Shown: positions 49,172 through 61,759 of the stretch, piece by piece | How positions within the stretch are numbered: the stretch's first letter is position 1 | Layout: each line of letters begins with the position of its first letter | NCBI GenBank assembly: GCA_964247055.1 | Contig: OZ176058.1 | Location: 1,612,001 to 1,676,000, forward strand | Source: Paragordius varius | Taxonomy: Eukaryota; Nematomorpha | DNA: 64,000 nucleotides | Direction: 5' to 3' | Position numbers and translations under genes: made by a program | Notes under the pieces: generated by a model | Told to the model about the DNA's origin: nothing | The model's database searches: none | What the model saw: only the letters and a program-made list of their open reading frames with translations

Positions 49172-50990
49172 CAGGGCTTCGTAAACTTTTGTAACTTCCG
49201 ACCCCATTTATGATTGCGAGTTTTTTAACAACCCCAACAATTATGAAAGAAAAATAAATTAATATTTTTTGATGATATATCTATTGGGTAACAATATACA
49301 TATGCATATAAAAATATATAAATTTAGATTCCGTTTGGAAACGTATAAAAATTTAAAATTTAAATTTGCACAAATGTTATAGAAATGTTATATTATGGTT
49401 TCAAAAACAAAAGTGGATTCTGACCGTCTTGATTCTTTTGAATATATCCAAGTAGGTGTTAAATAAATTAAAGCTTACGTTAAAAATTTAATGATGGATG
49501 TGCCTGTTTTTTATTGCATAACAAATCAAATATTGGTGTAATGTTGGAAACTGCTGGACGTAAGACCTATTCAACATTTTTTATTGAACGATATTGGAAT
49601 TTAATGTATGTTTAAGCTGAGAAAGTAACTTCACATAAATATGTGGTGTTAGGCAGAAGTGCATTTAACGCCATATCAGCGATTGTGGAAAATTCAGTTC
49701 CAGTTCCGTTCTAAAATTCAGTCAAGGGCCTTTTTTGGAATTGTTTTAGAGTCACACGAAAGCTCAGCAAAATCCTCTTGAGCTTTAAGTGGCAGATGAT
49801 CAATCTCACTTAAGCCAATCCAAAACGGCTTTCGAATCCAAACTATTTTTCTAAATTAATATTTAATATAAAATATGTCCGGAACTGTAGTTCTAGCGCT
49901 TTTAAGTGATCTACAATAGTTTTTGCAATAAAAGTTTTGCAATGTTCTAAATTACAAAATTGTCGACACTGGAAAACATTTCGAACGAATTTTTTCGACC
50001 CTACTTTTCCAAAAGCTGATCTTTTTAATAAAACTTTCAATATCGTTTGAAAAAAATATATTGCAATTTTTTCCTTGAAGAGACAAGTTAAGATCGTTTG
50101 ACTTCGCAAAAATATCTGACAAATAGCACAGCTTAGATAGCCACAAGTCAATTTAAAAAAGGAGCAAATTCACATTTTCGTTCAGTTAAAATTTCGATCT
50201 CGTCCTTTAATAATAATCATTTAAGACTTTGACCTCTTGACAACCATCTTACTTCTGCATGTAATAACAAAGTTGTGTAGTTAAAATCCGTATCCTTACA
50301 GTTTCAGAATGAGCGACTGTTAAGGGCATGGCTCTTAATAAAATTTATGACTTTAACAGCATCCTGACGAACATCGTTCAATTCTAGTGCTATTTTTGCT
50401 GCAAGAGTTTCTCGGTGAATAAGGCAATAAGTAAAAGTTATATGATCATAAGCAGCTTGAAACATGATTTAAAACCAATATTTTTGCCCGTCTTCGCTCT
50501 TGCACCATCTGTGCATATTCCACAGCTATTTTTCCTTTCTGAACCTTCTGCTTTTAAAAATTCGTCATATATAACTGACAAATTCTGAATAACATGCACT
50601 TAGTTCACAATCATACAATGGCTAAATGAAAATAACACGAAATAATAATATAGTTCCTTCGAAATAACATTTAAAATTTTGTAGATATTTATCAGGATTA
50701 TTTTGGTTTTGAATTGACAAAATAAATCTACATTTTATATATTTGTATAACATTTTCTGATATAGTAAATTCGTACAATATTATAATGATCTGAATTGAA
50801 ATGCTGGTAGACAGTTTTTCGGAACCAGACGATTTTATATATTTATCTACGATGAATGTTATTTCTTGATAACAATAATTTTACAAGTTAAAAAACGTTT
50901 TTTGTTTAGTTGTATTTTTATCACTCGCGACCCCATAATTTTGCTACGCGACCGCAAATGAGGTCGCGACCCATAGTTTAAGAAGCCCTA
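49172..50990 (-). mobile_element. Inner hAT (1,819 bp)
   Basis: Ends cagggcttcgtaaacttt and, inverted, tagggcttcttaaacta, with GC-richer subterminal 'cgacccc' and 'gcgaccgc'. Identical octamers ctataata on both flanks (49,164-49,171; 50,991-50,998). Carries the C-terminal part of a transposase on the minus strand; about 360 bp at its 5' side lack coding homology. Confidence 0.92.
49540..50600 (-). pseudogene. ZBED5/SCAND3-like hAT transposase, N-terminally deleted
   Basis: Right to left: ICTDGARAKTGKNIGF; CLIHRETLAAKIALELNDV; FIKSHALNSRSF; LLLHAEVRWLSRGQSLK; WLSKLCYLSDIF then LNLSLQGKNCNIF (50,146-49,952); HLKALELQFRTYF; and, near the 3' end, ALNALLPNTTYLCEVTFSA with IKFQYRSIKNVE. These are in the order found in ZBED5-type transposases of vertebrates and invertebrates. 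The BED finger and first third are missing. Several stops and about four frame changes make it inactive. Confidence 0.88.
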
Positions 50991-51042
50991 CTATAATATA
51001 TACTCTATTATTCAACTAATTACATTGAATAAATGTAGTATC

Positions 51043-51081
<39 letters not shown>

Positions 51082-51219
51082 GATTTAAAATTTATATGAC
51101 TGTGCTTTGTATTTTTTTTACTAAATTGTTTTATTGGCTTTTAAAAAAAGGAGGGAGGGGCGCCATAAAAGGTTTATGCCCCGGGCGCCGCAAATGCTCG
51201 GTACGCCACTGTAAATTTA

Positions 51220-53387
51220 TTAAAATTTTACAAAAAATATTTTATTTCGAGCACAGCATAGCACAAATGAAATCGCGGGCAGCATTTTTAACTCACATAA
51301 TTAACTCAATTATTTAATAAACGCATCGAACTGTAAGATATGAGCACAATAAAATTATTATCTATTGTACTAGCTTTCTGTTGCCAAAAACAGACTGGGG
51401 TTATCGACTTAATATCAGATCAAAGGAATGTGGTATATATAATTATTTAACAGTCCTAAATTAAGCCTTTAAACAAACAATATAAAATTGTAGCAATCAT
51501 AATTTTCTTAAATCACAAAGATTTGTAATTAATTTTTTAAAATATAAATTTGCAACTTTATATGTTATTTTAATGAAAAAATTCAGATAGTCAGCACGAA
51601 CCCCCTGCCACCCGCGCACCTATATAGATTTAAAAAATCTTAACTAGCATTCTTAACTATTTTGCTATTATAAGAAAAGCCCATAGTGAATCATAAAAAT
51701 AGGAGATTTAAAGTGCTTAATGCAATTTTGTTTGCGTCCAATTTCCACCCAAATTTTTAAAATATTTTTATAGAATAAAGTTTATACCGTATACTAAAAT
51801 TTTTTTGCAGCATAATATGTTGTTATTTTTAAGATGAAAATGTAAATATCTGAGTGGTGAGTCTTAAAGTTATAAGCGTCACATGAAAAGGAAATTTATA
51901 AGACATGATTGAATATAGATGAGAAATTGAAATTATACAGACAAAATTTAATAACGAAAAGACATTTTTTATCAACAACCATACAATTTAAATTGATTTT
52001 TAGTATATGGATGAATTAATATTGTTAAATCATACTCAGTTAAATAATATAAAACTGTGATCATAGTTTACATGGGTAAATCTAGGTTCAAAAATATTTG
52101 TCTCTTTAAAATTATACTTTTGTCAATAAATTCATTTTCCCTATATACATACCGAGTAACTTGCCATATTAAAAAGAATCACATCAATTTAAATCAAATC
52201 GTGATAAGACTTGTAATTAGAATGTAAATTCCATGAAATATAATCCGATTGGCCAATTCAAAATTGATAGTCCCATACCGGTGGTACCCAACACAAATAG
52301 TTTTCGTGTGCCGCATTTTTAAATTTAAAAACCTGCGGGTTGCTTTCAAAAATTATATTTTATTAGATTTAAAAGCTATTCTGTAAATTACCAGAGCATA
52401 ACTTTGATGAATTCAAAATTTTAATAGCATATTTAAGCATATTAAGAAATTTCATATTATTCAGTAATTTTTAAATATTCTGCGGAATTTACAAAATATC
52501 TTGAAGAGCTCAATGTTCACAGCTCTGTCCTGAACCTCGACCTAACTTTATAACATAATATTCTTAAATAAACTATTAGCACTTTTTATGCGAAGCATTC
52601 TGAAAATGGAAAAATCAAACCAATTTTCACAAACACATTTAGCCTTATTACTTATCATGCATTGTTAATTAATAAAAAATCGACTATAAAATTATTTTAC
52701 AAAGTTATAAGCCTATTTTGAGAAAACTGTAGCTCGTTGATTAACATTTATCTCGAGATATGTTTATTCATACACACAAGGTCCACAAAAAAATCCAAAT
52801 ATATATATATATTTTATAATAAATGTAATCAAGATTGTCGATGCAATTTCGCATTTGCCACTTATGTGTATGATAAGAAAGTGACAACGTTTTTAGGATT
52901 TTATAAAACGGCAAAATTCGCACATGTTTTTATTTTACTAAATAAAATTTAATTGATAAAAGCTGTAATACATTCCAATGATATCGAAAATATATTATAA
53001 AAAAACATTGAATGTTAAATATATGCTAATTGTGACATCAGTTGGGTTTTATAACAAAATTTAGCTAACCGAGTGTACCCAATTTTGAATCATCTTGGAA
53101 TAAAAACACTTCAAGATTTTACATTATAACTTTTCTATATGGATGACTGACCTTTGTCACTTAGGATGATTAACTCGTTTCAACAATTATTCTTAAAGTT
53201 GTTATGTTTAAAATGATCTTATCTGATAAACCCATTTTCTAAACAAAAATTTAAAATTATATGAAACCATTCCACCCAAGTTAAAAATTTGATGCAAAGA
53301 AATATTTTAGCCATATTTGGTCTAAAAGCGGTACAATTTTAACTCTTACGGGTAAAAGTTTAAAAATAATACAATATTGTTTTGATT

Positions 53388-53390
<3 letters not shown>
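51220..53390. other. AT-rich stretch with scattered MITE ends
   Basis: No supported gene. A family M copy lies at about 51,928-52,130 ('gaaattatacagacaaaat'; inverse arm 'aaaatatttgtctcttt'). A hAT-like end is at about 52,276 ('cggtggtacccaacacaaat' then 'gtgccgc'). A minus- or plus-strand protein at 52,737-52,952 is not credible because it lacks an ATG start and a family match. Confidence 0.45.

Positions 53391-53436
<46 letters not shown>
53391..53436. repeat. (AT)n microsatellite
   Basis: 23 uninterrupted AT units, set symmetrically between gc and gc (tttgc...gcaaa), which makes the locus palindromic. Confidence 0.95.
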
Positions 53437-53439
<3 letters not shown>

Positions 53440-53981
53440 AAACATTTTGATTAGATGCCCTTGACTTTTATCAAAAATTCAAAATTAATACACCTAATTG
53501 AGCAATTAGAATATACGTGGAATTTTCAAATTACTCATATGAGCCAATATTATAAATAATTATATGTATATAACAGGATATTTTCCCTCTAATATTCTTA
53601 AATGATATAACTTTAGTCCCGGCCCTCTGTAACTTTATTGGGGCCCGCGGAATAAATTTATTTTTTAACAATTTAACTAAGAATAATTAACCAAAGGAAT
53701 CGAAATGATGGCTTTTCTTAGGGACTAATTTAAAAAGTTAATGAAATTACCAAACAGGTTGCAAAAAAATAAATAGTTTTATAAAATTGTTTCTAAATAT
53801 CGTGTATGTTATATTTTTCCAATCTTGTAGGCATATATGTAAATTGAAAATAATATTACTATCCAAAGCTAGTATATATATCTATATAAATCTAATTGAA
53901 TCTAGAAAAGTATCACTGATAATATGAGAGAAACCAATATTTGATCAAAAAGCTAGAATCAGCCAAGCCATTCTGTTATAT
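53437..53981. other. AT-rich stretch with a hAT-like GC patch
   Basis: A GC-rich patch at 53,617-53,650 ('tagtcccggccctctgtaac', then 'gggcccgcgg') resembles subterminal hAT sequence; no partner end found. Confidence 0.35.
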
Positions 53982-54243
53982 ACCATTTTTTAATTAAAAA
54001 ATGCAGAACAACTTTATATTCTCTAAGGGAATCGAAGTTAGGATTGGGTGAAACTTTAGCCAAAGACAATCATACGACAGTAATGTTAAGGTTTCGCAAA
54101 AAACACATATGGATTAATATTTTTTAGAAAACTTAGACATATCATTTTCAAAAGTAACATGTTTTTCAACAAAACCCAACAGTTTTAAGGGACTTTTTTC
54201 GAGGATAGACTACTGAAAAATGTTGCCTTTGACTAAAAATGGT
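53982..54243. mobile_element. ACCATTT-type foldback MITE
   Basis: Left taccattttttaatt and right aaaaatggta, flanked by TATA and TA. The inner right part has 'gaaaaatgttgcctttgac', a single unit of the 21-bp repeat seen in F2. Probably a reduced F2 relative. Confidence 0.6.
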
Positions 54244-54648
54244 ATAAAATAAAATTATTTTGTGGATGTGCCTATAAGTTATAAATAATGGCCAAATAAA
54301 ACGGAGAAAGAGTTTATAGTAAACTAATAAGAAAAGTATTTATATTAAGCTTATATTATATTTAGAATTTTATATTTAAATATCCATTTTAATATAATTA
54401 TAACAAAACAAAAAACAGTTTATATTGAGTGCTATATATAGATATAAATATAAACTTTGATCAGTGCTATAATAAAAATAGCCAAAAAATGCGATTTAAA
54501 AATATGAACTATTTACCTTAATATCAAGGATATTTATATTCTATTACTTATTGGTGTGTGGTTTTACATACCGATATAAATTTAGTTATTTATAGCAAAA
54601 ATGATATTTTTAAATTTGACCCTAGTTGTAGTACAATAAATTTAAAAT

Positions 54649-54656
54649 ATATATAA
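54649..54656 (+). promoter_or_regulatory. TATA-like box
   Basis: tatataag about 70 bp upstream of the ATG at 54,724. Confidence 0.35.
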
Positions 54657-54723
54657 GCCTCGAAAATGAAAATAAAAAAATTAAAAATTTCAATTTGAAA
54701 ATTTTTCAATAAACCATATCATT

Positions 54724-56087
54724 ATGGTTACACTCAGTTTTTCTATCCTTTCGCTGATGCTAATTGCTTTTAATGAATTCCAATGTGCCGTAATTATCAA
54801 TAAAGATCAGAATTCAGAATTTGCAAAAAGTATTATAAATAAATTTTTTATCCCCTCATTTTTTGAGCGTTTCTCTTAAAATAGGGCAACTTAAAAGAAA
54901 ACAATGTTTAAATATGAGTTAAAATTATTTATACCAAGGATTAAATTAACGAGAGTTATTAATGGCGATTTCGGTTTTTTAATTGACTAAATGTGATTTT
55001 CGATTTTTATTAGTTACAATTTAATTACTATTGTGGAACAAACATAGGGTGCCTGTTCGCAATGATATACTTTGTTAGCTTTATTTATAATGTATATTAA
55101 TAAATATCACGCATTATAACAGAGATGTACAGTAAAAATGAAATCATACAGACAAAACGTTAATAAATATTTTATTCAAACTGTTTTTTTCAAACTAATA
55201 TATTTTTTATGTAACTCATTGTCAATGGCAAATAATGAAAGAGATGTTTAATTACACAATTAATCATATATGTTTTACAATTGTAATTATTTGATTATAT
55301 AGAAAAAATAAGATTAAAAGTGTGGTTAGAAAAACAAAAGTTGTCTATATATTTTTACATTACGTCAGTTTATATTAATTTTTACTGTCAACTAAATACC
55401 TTCTTTCCAATTAAAGGTCAATAATACCTCTCATTATTGTACACTCATTTCTAACAATTATTTGAAATAAAAAATAATGCTACATTGATAATTAAATTTT
55501 CAGTTTTGTATACTGCAGTTTTAGTCATAGTTAATAATTAAAGTGTAAAAAATAGGTATTCTTTTCAGAAAATAATCTTTATTAATCTTTTAATGATCAT
55601 TCGAATGATCTTATTTTATGGATACGAATTTTGATACAACAATCTAGAAATCTATAAACCATTTGTTTTATATATAAATATTTGGAGGAGGAAATGGAGA
55701 AATTCTAAAAATTACAGACATGTTTTTAGGATTTTTTCTGTAAATTTTATTGGTAAAATTTACTGATTTTATTTAGTTGACGAAGTTGATCAAACTAAAC
55801 AAAAAGATTCATCTATTTCTGAATCCGTGGAGTTGGCTCTTTCAGAAACGACGAACTCCTTTACTGAATCACCTGTTTTCACGGAAACAACAGATGGGCT
55901 AAATGAGGAAGAATCGTTTTCGACAGGAAACCCATTCATTCACACATCACCTGATGTGAAACAGTTGGAAACAGCTGACAATAGTCCTTCTAGTTTAACT
56001 GTTGGCAATGTATTATCTAAACTATTTAACGCTGCTAATAAACATGTACACGATTCTCTTGATAAAATGTATGGGAAAAAGAAATAA
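54724..56087 (+). CDS. Secreted Ser/Thr-rich small protein, two exons
   Basis: Exon 1 (54,724-54,829) starts MVTLSFSILSLMLIAFNEFQ, a clear signal peptide ending near CA, and can splice at 'aaaaa|gtatta' in phase 1. Exon 2 (55,777-56,087) follows 'gattttatttag' and restores frame with an Ile codon: DEVDQTKQKDSS, then an acidic Ser/Thr-rich middle (SETTNSFTESPVFTETTDG), then LTVGNVLSKLFNAANKHVHD and a basic end GKKK before TAA. Total 138 residues. No cysteine in the mature part and no known domain. If unspliced, exon 1 would stop after 51 codons, so the splice is needed. The intron of 947 bp contains a family M MITE. The C-terminal LTVGNVLSKL resembles MTVGSIINNL of the minus-strand exon at 5,129-5,409. 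The exon structure is inferred, but the phase match supports it. Confidence 0.7.
55130..55387. mobile_element. Family M MITE in intron
   Basis: Left ta|cagtaaaaatgaaatcatac with 'agacaaaacgt'; right 'ttttacattacgtcag' ending tttttactg. Lies wholly inside the intron of the 54.7-kb gene. Confidence 0.75.
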
Positions 56088-56157
56088 ATCTAAATTTTTT
56101 TTGAAAAATTTTGTATTGTTTTTTTTTTTCATTTTTTAAATTTAGGTTAGCTTTTCA

Positions 56158-56163
56158 AATAAA
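56158..56163 (+). promoter_or_regulatory. Polyadenylation signal
   Basis: aataaa 70 bp after the stop codon of the 54.7-kb gene, with T-rich sequence following. Confidence 0.5.
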
Positions 56164-57503
56164 AATTTTTCATATATATCTATAATTTTTGTTGCTTTTT
56201 TTTATATTGTAAAATTTTAATAAATATTTTATATAAATAGCATGATGTAATTTTATTTTTTAAAAAACTTGATCAAATTAGCCTTTTTTCTAAAATTTGC
56301 ACACGAAATAGTATAACAATTCAACAAAATAGTATAACGGGTTTTAACAAAGGATAAGGCATGAAAAGGACAAAATTTTACTAAAATAATAATAGTATTA
56401 ATTAGGTTCCAGATTAATTAGACACTACGCTATACACTTTATATTAAGTTTAACATTTGCATTGAAATTTATTTTACCTATGCAAGGGGTACCCGACACC
56501 TTAGCCGACCTTGAATATAAAGCATGGGACTGTATATAAACTCTCAAATACATTATAAACCTTCATCAGGTATTCCTAGTTATTGCAAAAAAATACCTTA
56601 AAATGTTTAATCTAATATATTGATAGTTTTATTGTCAAGAAATGTGGGATGTAATAATATTTAACGGGTAAAAATAACAATCTTTCTGTTGTTGAACCAT
56701 CAATAAAAATGTAATTTTTCGGATTAAATTAAGACCTGATTGAAAAGGAAAGAGTTAATGTCCAGTATTAATGGCTATGAATGAACTCATAATAAACTGA
56801 TAGTTTAATAAGAAATTTAAGATTAGTTGACCCTTTTCAATTAATTCAACGAAAATTAGTTAATTAATAATAACCTACCTAATATATAATTATTTTTTAA
56901 AAAGAAACTAAATATTTTCTGAAATTATCAAGAAATCACACCACGAAATGAAACATATTCTTGACAAAATCCTAATTCATTTTGGTGCACCATAATTAAT
57001 ATTCTAAAAAATTTATTTATAAAACAAAATTTATAAAATGGGTAGAACTATGTCCTGGCTTCAATTTTGTTCAAAATTTTTCACAAACTGTTAATATTGG
57101 TATTTATTAATACTTTAAAATATAAACTATTATTTAAATTTTATAGTATGGTTATTTTAAAATTTTTTAAGATCCATAATCACAATCGTATGTTATTTAA
57201 ATCAAACTAAACGAAATGGATTATAAAGTATATAAGAAATTTATGATGACTGCTATGACCAATATAATTGCAATAAATTAAATTTTATTTTTGACAAAGC
57301 TTCAGATAAATTTTCCGTATTTCGGCCCTAAAAATGTTACAATAAATAGTTATTTTTGCAGTCTTTTGTTAATGCCAATACATACAAATGCGGCCTGCGA
57401 AGCGTTTTTTTTGGAGACCCCTGCTTAGATGATCCATATATTTGGTTCAAAATTATAAGAAGTTTTACAGTATAAAGTTGAATTTTAAGGGCACGTAAAA
57501 AAT

Positions 57504-57788
57504 ACAGTAAATTGAAAATTTTACCAACAAAATGTAAAATTATGAAAACAAATATTTTTAAAAATAACCATCCTTTTTTTAACCTTAATTATTCTATAAG
57601 CTATTTAGTCACAAATTTAAGGCTTAGAATTGATTGTACTGTTAATATATATCTCTATTCCACAGTCTACTATTTTAAACAATGAGTTATATTGAAATAA
57701 ATCAAGATATAAAATGTATGGTTCTCTTTTAGAAAAAAATATTTGTCTTATATTTTCACGTCTTGTGTGTATAATATCAGTTTTGACT
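57504..57788. mobile_element. Family M MITE in D5
   Basis: 'cagtaaattgaaaatt' with 'accaacaaaatg' at the left; 'gtgtataatatcagtttt' at the right. Same location within the repeat as 11,088 and 60,938. Confidence 0.6.
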
Positions 57789-58208
57789 TCAATAGCCAAA
57801 TATTAGTTTAAAAAACACATCCATACTTTTCAAAACTTATAATTGCGATATTTAATTAGATACAATAAAATGATTGATTAAAAATTTCGTCTCTATTCTC
57901 CGTGTAACTAAAATAGATGAGCCATATAAAAGGTTTTTAATTATTAATGTTAAAAAATATGGTCTTTTGAATTTACGTTTAATGCGCAAAATTCCATTAT
58001 TAACTGTGAATATATTTTTAGTGGATTTACTATTTTTTACTAAATCCTCTTAATAATACCAAAACAGCAATGATATTAGACTTTAATTGTAAAAAATATA
58101 ATTAATCTAATTTAATCTGATTGGTAATTTATATTTGAATGAAAATACGAATACACTTGGATAATAATAATAAAGATTACTAATTCAGAGTAAGTGTGGA
58201 GATTATAT

Positions 58209-58558
58209 ACCATTTACAGTTCAAATTCACCCTTGAACAATTCAAATTCACTCTCGAACAATTCAAATTCACCCTTAAACAATTATACCCTTGAACAATT
58301 TAAATTCACCCTAAAAATAAATTATGTGTTTTTAATATAACTAATTATTAATATGAAATATATGTTTATGGTATAGTTTATTTTTTATGTATTATTTTAA
58401 TTAAAAACATAATTTTTATTTTCTAAGAATATATGAAATATAGGTAATTTTTAATCTTAAAAAGCTTATATTTTTGTAAGGTGAAGAAATGTTCGAGGAG
58501 AATTTGAATTGTTCAAGGGTGAAATTGAATTGTTTAAGGGAATTGAATTGTAAATGGT
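58209..58558. mobile_element. ACCATTT-type foldback MITE in D5
   Basis: Ends accatttacagttcaaatt and inverse with TATA flanks. Arms contain tandem 'cttgaacaattcaaattcac' units. Closest relative is the intron copy at 17,333-17,696. Confidence 0.8.
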
Positions 58559-58594
58559 ATATGAATGAAGGTTTAATATTTAGATATATATATA

Positions 58595-58631
<37 letters not shown>

Positions 58632-58709
58632 TATAAACAGTATTTAGGTGGCAGATTTCGTCAAATATTTTATCCCACGATTAATGGGAAGATAATTAAT
58701 AAATTAATT

Positions 58710-59315
58710 GAGTTAACTCTAATTCACTAGCTATTAACCATATTTGCTATCCACATTTTCTTTTGTACCAATAAAAGCATTTGAATTAACAAATATTAAT
58801 ACCTTTTTTAGTCTAGGGTAAGCTAGTTTCTATTTTTATTAATTATAATTTTTGGCTATATAAATAGCATATATCGTGATAAATTGATTATTTTATTTAT
58901 CAAACAAGAGTTTTATGTAGTATTTCGAGTTAATCCTAATTCAATGGCTATTAACCATATTTGCTATCCACATTTTCTTTTGTACCAATAAAAGCATTTG
59001 AATTAACAAATATCAATACCTTTTTTAGTCTAGGGTAAGCTAGTTTCTATTTTTATTAATTATAATTTTTGGCTATATAAATAGCATATATCGTGATAAA
59101 TTGATTATTTTATTTATCAAACAAGAGTTTTATGTAGTATTTCGAGTTAATCCTAATTCAATGGCTATTAACCATATTTGTTATCCACATTTTCTTTTGT
59201 TCCAATAAAAGCTTTTGAATTAACAAATATCAATACCTTTTTTAGCTTTCTAAGGTTAGCCAGCTTCTATTTTCTAATATTATAATTTTTAGCTATATAA
59301 ATAGCATAAAAGATG
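58710..59315 (+). repeat. 217-bp tandem repeat, 2.8 units
   Basis: Units start at 58,710, 58,927 and 59,144 (each gagttaa, then 'ctaattca'). Units 1 and 2 are almost identical over their length, including 'gtctagggtaagctag'; unit 3 is truncated and more diverged. The unit is the 3' end of the D repeat (through 'tttttggctatataaatag'). Confidence 0.9.
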
Positions 59316-59324
59316 ATAATATAA

Positions 59325-59940
59325 TAACCAAGAGACACAACGTCATAGTAGACCTGATTAAAGATAACCTCCCATTTTTCAAGATCTTAAGTGAAAACCA
59401 AGCTATCGATTCGTCGAGACTACGCCCTAACCTCATTGTAACAAATGGCACTGATTGTTATATCATTGATCCCACTGTGGCGTTTGAAAACAGGCTAGAA
59501 TCATTCGAAACGGCTTTCAACAATAAAATAAGTATAGATGTATGGCTCAACAATTACTAGAGACCTATAAATACCCAGGTCATCCCAGTTGTTGTAGGGA
59601 GCCTCGGCTCTTGGTGTTCAAAAAATGATCTTTTTGAGAAATCAAGTTCTGATGCCCTACACAACTGAAATCAATATTTACCAATACTATTAAATCATCT
59701 TCCGATATGTACCACATGTTTATGAGCGGTGGAAATTCCCTCATAGACAACGACACAACAAATGCATCATTGTAATATTTTTAATATATATATTTCTTTT
59801 TATATTTATTTTATTTTATATATATATTAATATTTTTCTTTCCTCTCCCTTGTAACTTTCCCATGCCCAATGTTGCATAGCACTTTTTTCATATATTCTA
59901 AATTGTATGTTATATATATTAATAAATTTTAAAAAAAATA
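59325..59940 (+). mobile_element. LINE 3' end (R2/NeSL-like C-terminus), truncated
   Basis: 5'-truncated retrotransposon. The frame from about 59,327 reads KRHNVIVDLIKDNLPFF, SRLRPNLIVTNGTDCYIID, PTVAFENRLESFETAFNNK, and after a TAG at 59,558 continues VIPVVVGSLGSWCSKNDLF; a frameshift near 59,665 leads to MYHMFMSGGNSLIDN and TAA at about 59,770. The order LRPDL, ID-PFE, VVGALGSW is the conserved segment downstream of the reverse transcriptase in R2-like LINEs (restriction-like-endonuclease clade). An AT-rich 3' UTR ends near aataaattttaaaaaaaa at 59,922-59,940. Much less AT-rich than its surroundings, so probably inserted fairly recently. No target duplication identified. Confidence 0.8.
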
Positions 59941-60937
59941 TTTTGTATGATAAAAATTTTTATCTTTAAATATAAAGATATAATACTGCCCCTTTATACA
60001 AGGTTAAGGCGGCGACAACAGTTTAACAGCAACATATCCAAAAAATGTAAAATAATGAGCAATGATAAATAATTTATTGGATTTAAAACATGAAACTGAA
60101 AATAAACTCATCAATTCAATAAAATCCATCAAGTTTTCCTACTTATTCCATTGAAAAAATTTCTCTTTGAACCAATTATTGTAAAATAAACCAACCAATC
60201 TTTTATTGTTAAAAAAAATATGATATACATTAATATTTAACGATCATTAATAATAATCTTTCTATTTTACCATCAAATAAAATATAAACAACAGATATAA
60301 TTTCCCTGATTAAATTAAGACGTGATATCCAAAAATATTCTTTTGGCCATTTAAAATGAAATCAACATCTTATATATATTTTCATAATTAATATATTATA
60401 ATAAAAAATTAAAGTATTTCATACAAATTTGATTAAATTTCATTATAATTTGTATGAGAAAAATATATAAACTGGATTAGGTCCCGAGTTTAACTTCGTT
60501 TAAAATTTACCAAATTAATATTTATTAATTCTTTAAAATATAAACTATTATTTAAATTTTATAGTATGATTATAAAATTTTTGAGATCCATAATCACAAT
60601 CGTAGGTAATCAAAATCTTACTAAACGGAAATGAATTATGAAAAATTAGATTGGGATGGCTGTTATCACCGATTTAGTTTCAATATATAATTAAATTTTA
60701 TTTCAGACATTCACATAAATCTATGAATATTGGCAATGAACTAGCTAAAAATGTTAGAATAAATAAATATTTTTACAGTCTTTTGTTACTGTCAATACAT
60801 TTTTCAAATGCTGCCTACCGGATTTTTCGATTCAAAAATGCGGCTCGCGAAGCCATTTGAGTTGGAGACCTTGCTTAGATGATCGATGTATTTGGGACAA
60901 AAAATATCCAAAAATGATATATTTATAAGAATTTTTA

Positions 60938-61234
60938 CAGTAAAAGTTGAATTTTAAGGACAAAACGTAAAAATATACCGACAGTATGCAAAAATATAAA
61001 AACAAATACTTTTAAAAATAACCATTCTTTTTTAAATTTTAATAATTCTATAAGTTATCTAGTTACAAATGTAAGACATAAAATTGATTTTACTTTTTAT
61101 ATGTATCTCTATTCCACACTTTACTTTTAACATTGAGTTATATTGAATAAATCAAGATGTTGTGTGGTTCTCTTTTAGAAAAAAATATTTGTCTTTATAT
61201 TTTTACGTCTTGTCCGTATAATTTCAGTTTTTAC
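60938..61234. mobile_element. Family M MITE in D6
   Basis: 'cagtaaaagttgaatttta' left and 'gtccgtataatttcag' right. Confidence 0.6.
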
Positions 61235-61759
61235 TTAAATAGCCAAATATTATTTTAAAACACACATCCATACTTTTTAAAACTTATAATTGCGATTTTT
61301 AATTAGATAAATTTGAGTGAATGATTAACGATGTCATTTCTATCCTCGTTTAGTAACTAAAATAGATGAGCTATAAAATAGGGTTGTATTTTGACCTCCT
61401 TTTTTAATAAAGGGGGTCATATAACCTAGGTCGGTCCAAGGTCCGACCTAGGTTATAACATATAATTACCAATAATAAATAACTACATAAATAAACACTT
61501 GACTAAATTACATAAAAAATGCTTTTAAATAAAGTATATTTTTTTTAAAGTATACTTTCATCAATACTAATAATTTAAATTTCTACAATTAACTTTCTCT
61601 CATGGAATCATACATGAAAACTTATAGAGTTTAAATCACTGAATAAGACTAATGAGAAAATATGGAATTAATTGTGCTCTAATTATTTACCCAGAAAATT
61701 ATTGACCAATATTTAATAAGATTTAACATTACAAATTCAAATAATCAATTAATATTCAT

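Larger units (their letters stand above)
49017..51211. mobile_element. hAT element, host of a second hAT
   Basis: Ends caggggcgtaccgag and, inverted, cagtggcgtaccgagc, each followed by 'gccccgggcgcc'. Octamers taaattta flank both sides (49,009-49,016; 51,212-51,219). Without the inner hAT only about 370 bp remain, so it was a non-autonomous element when hit. It includes a TA microsatellite at about 51,047-51,078. The open frame at 51,096 crossing its right end is not a gene. Confidence 0.9.
56500..59315 (+). repeat. D-family large repeat, copy D5
   Basis: 56,570-57,480 parallels D1 10,250-11,060 ('aagatccataatcacaatcg', 'atttatgatgactgctatga', 'ggagacccctgcttagatga'). 57,930-58,200 and 58,640-58,870 parallel the D1/D6 tail. 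The hAT relic present in D1 and D6 is missing here. A hAT-like end 'aaggggtacccgacacc' lies just before, at 56,485. It is broken by a foldback MITE and extended by the 217-bp tandem array. Confidence 0.65.

Noticed and set aside
51096-51317. 73-codon ORF containing GRGAIKGLCPGRRK
   Set aside because: The frame crosses the GC-rich right end of the outer hAT at 51,211 and lacks an ATG start.
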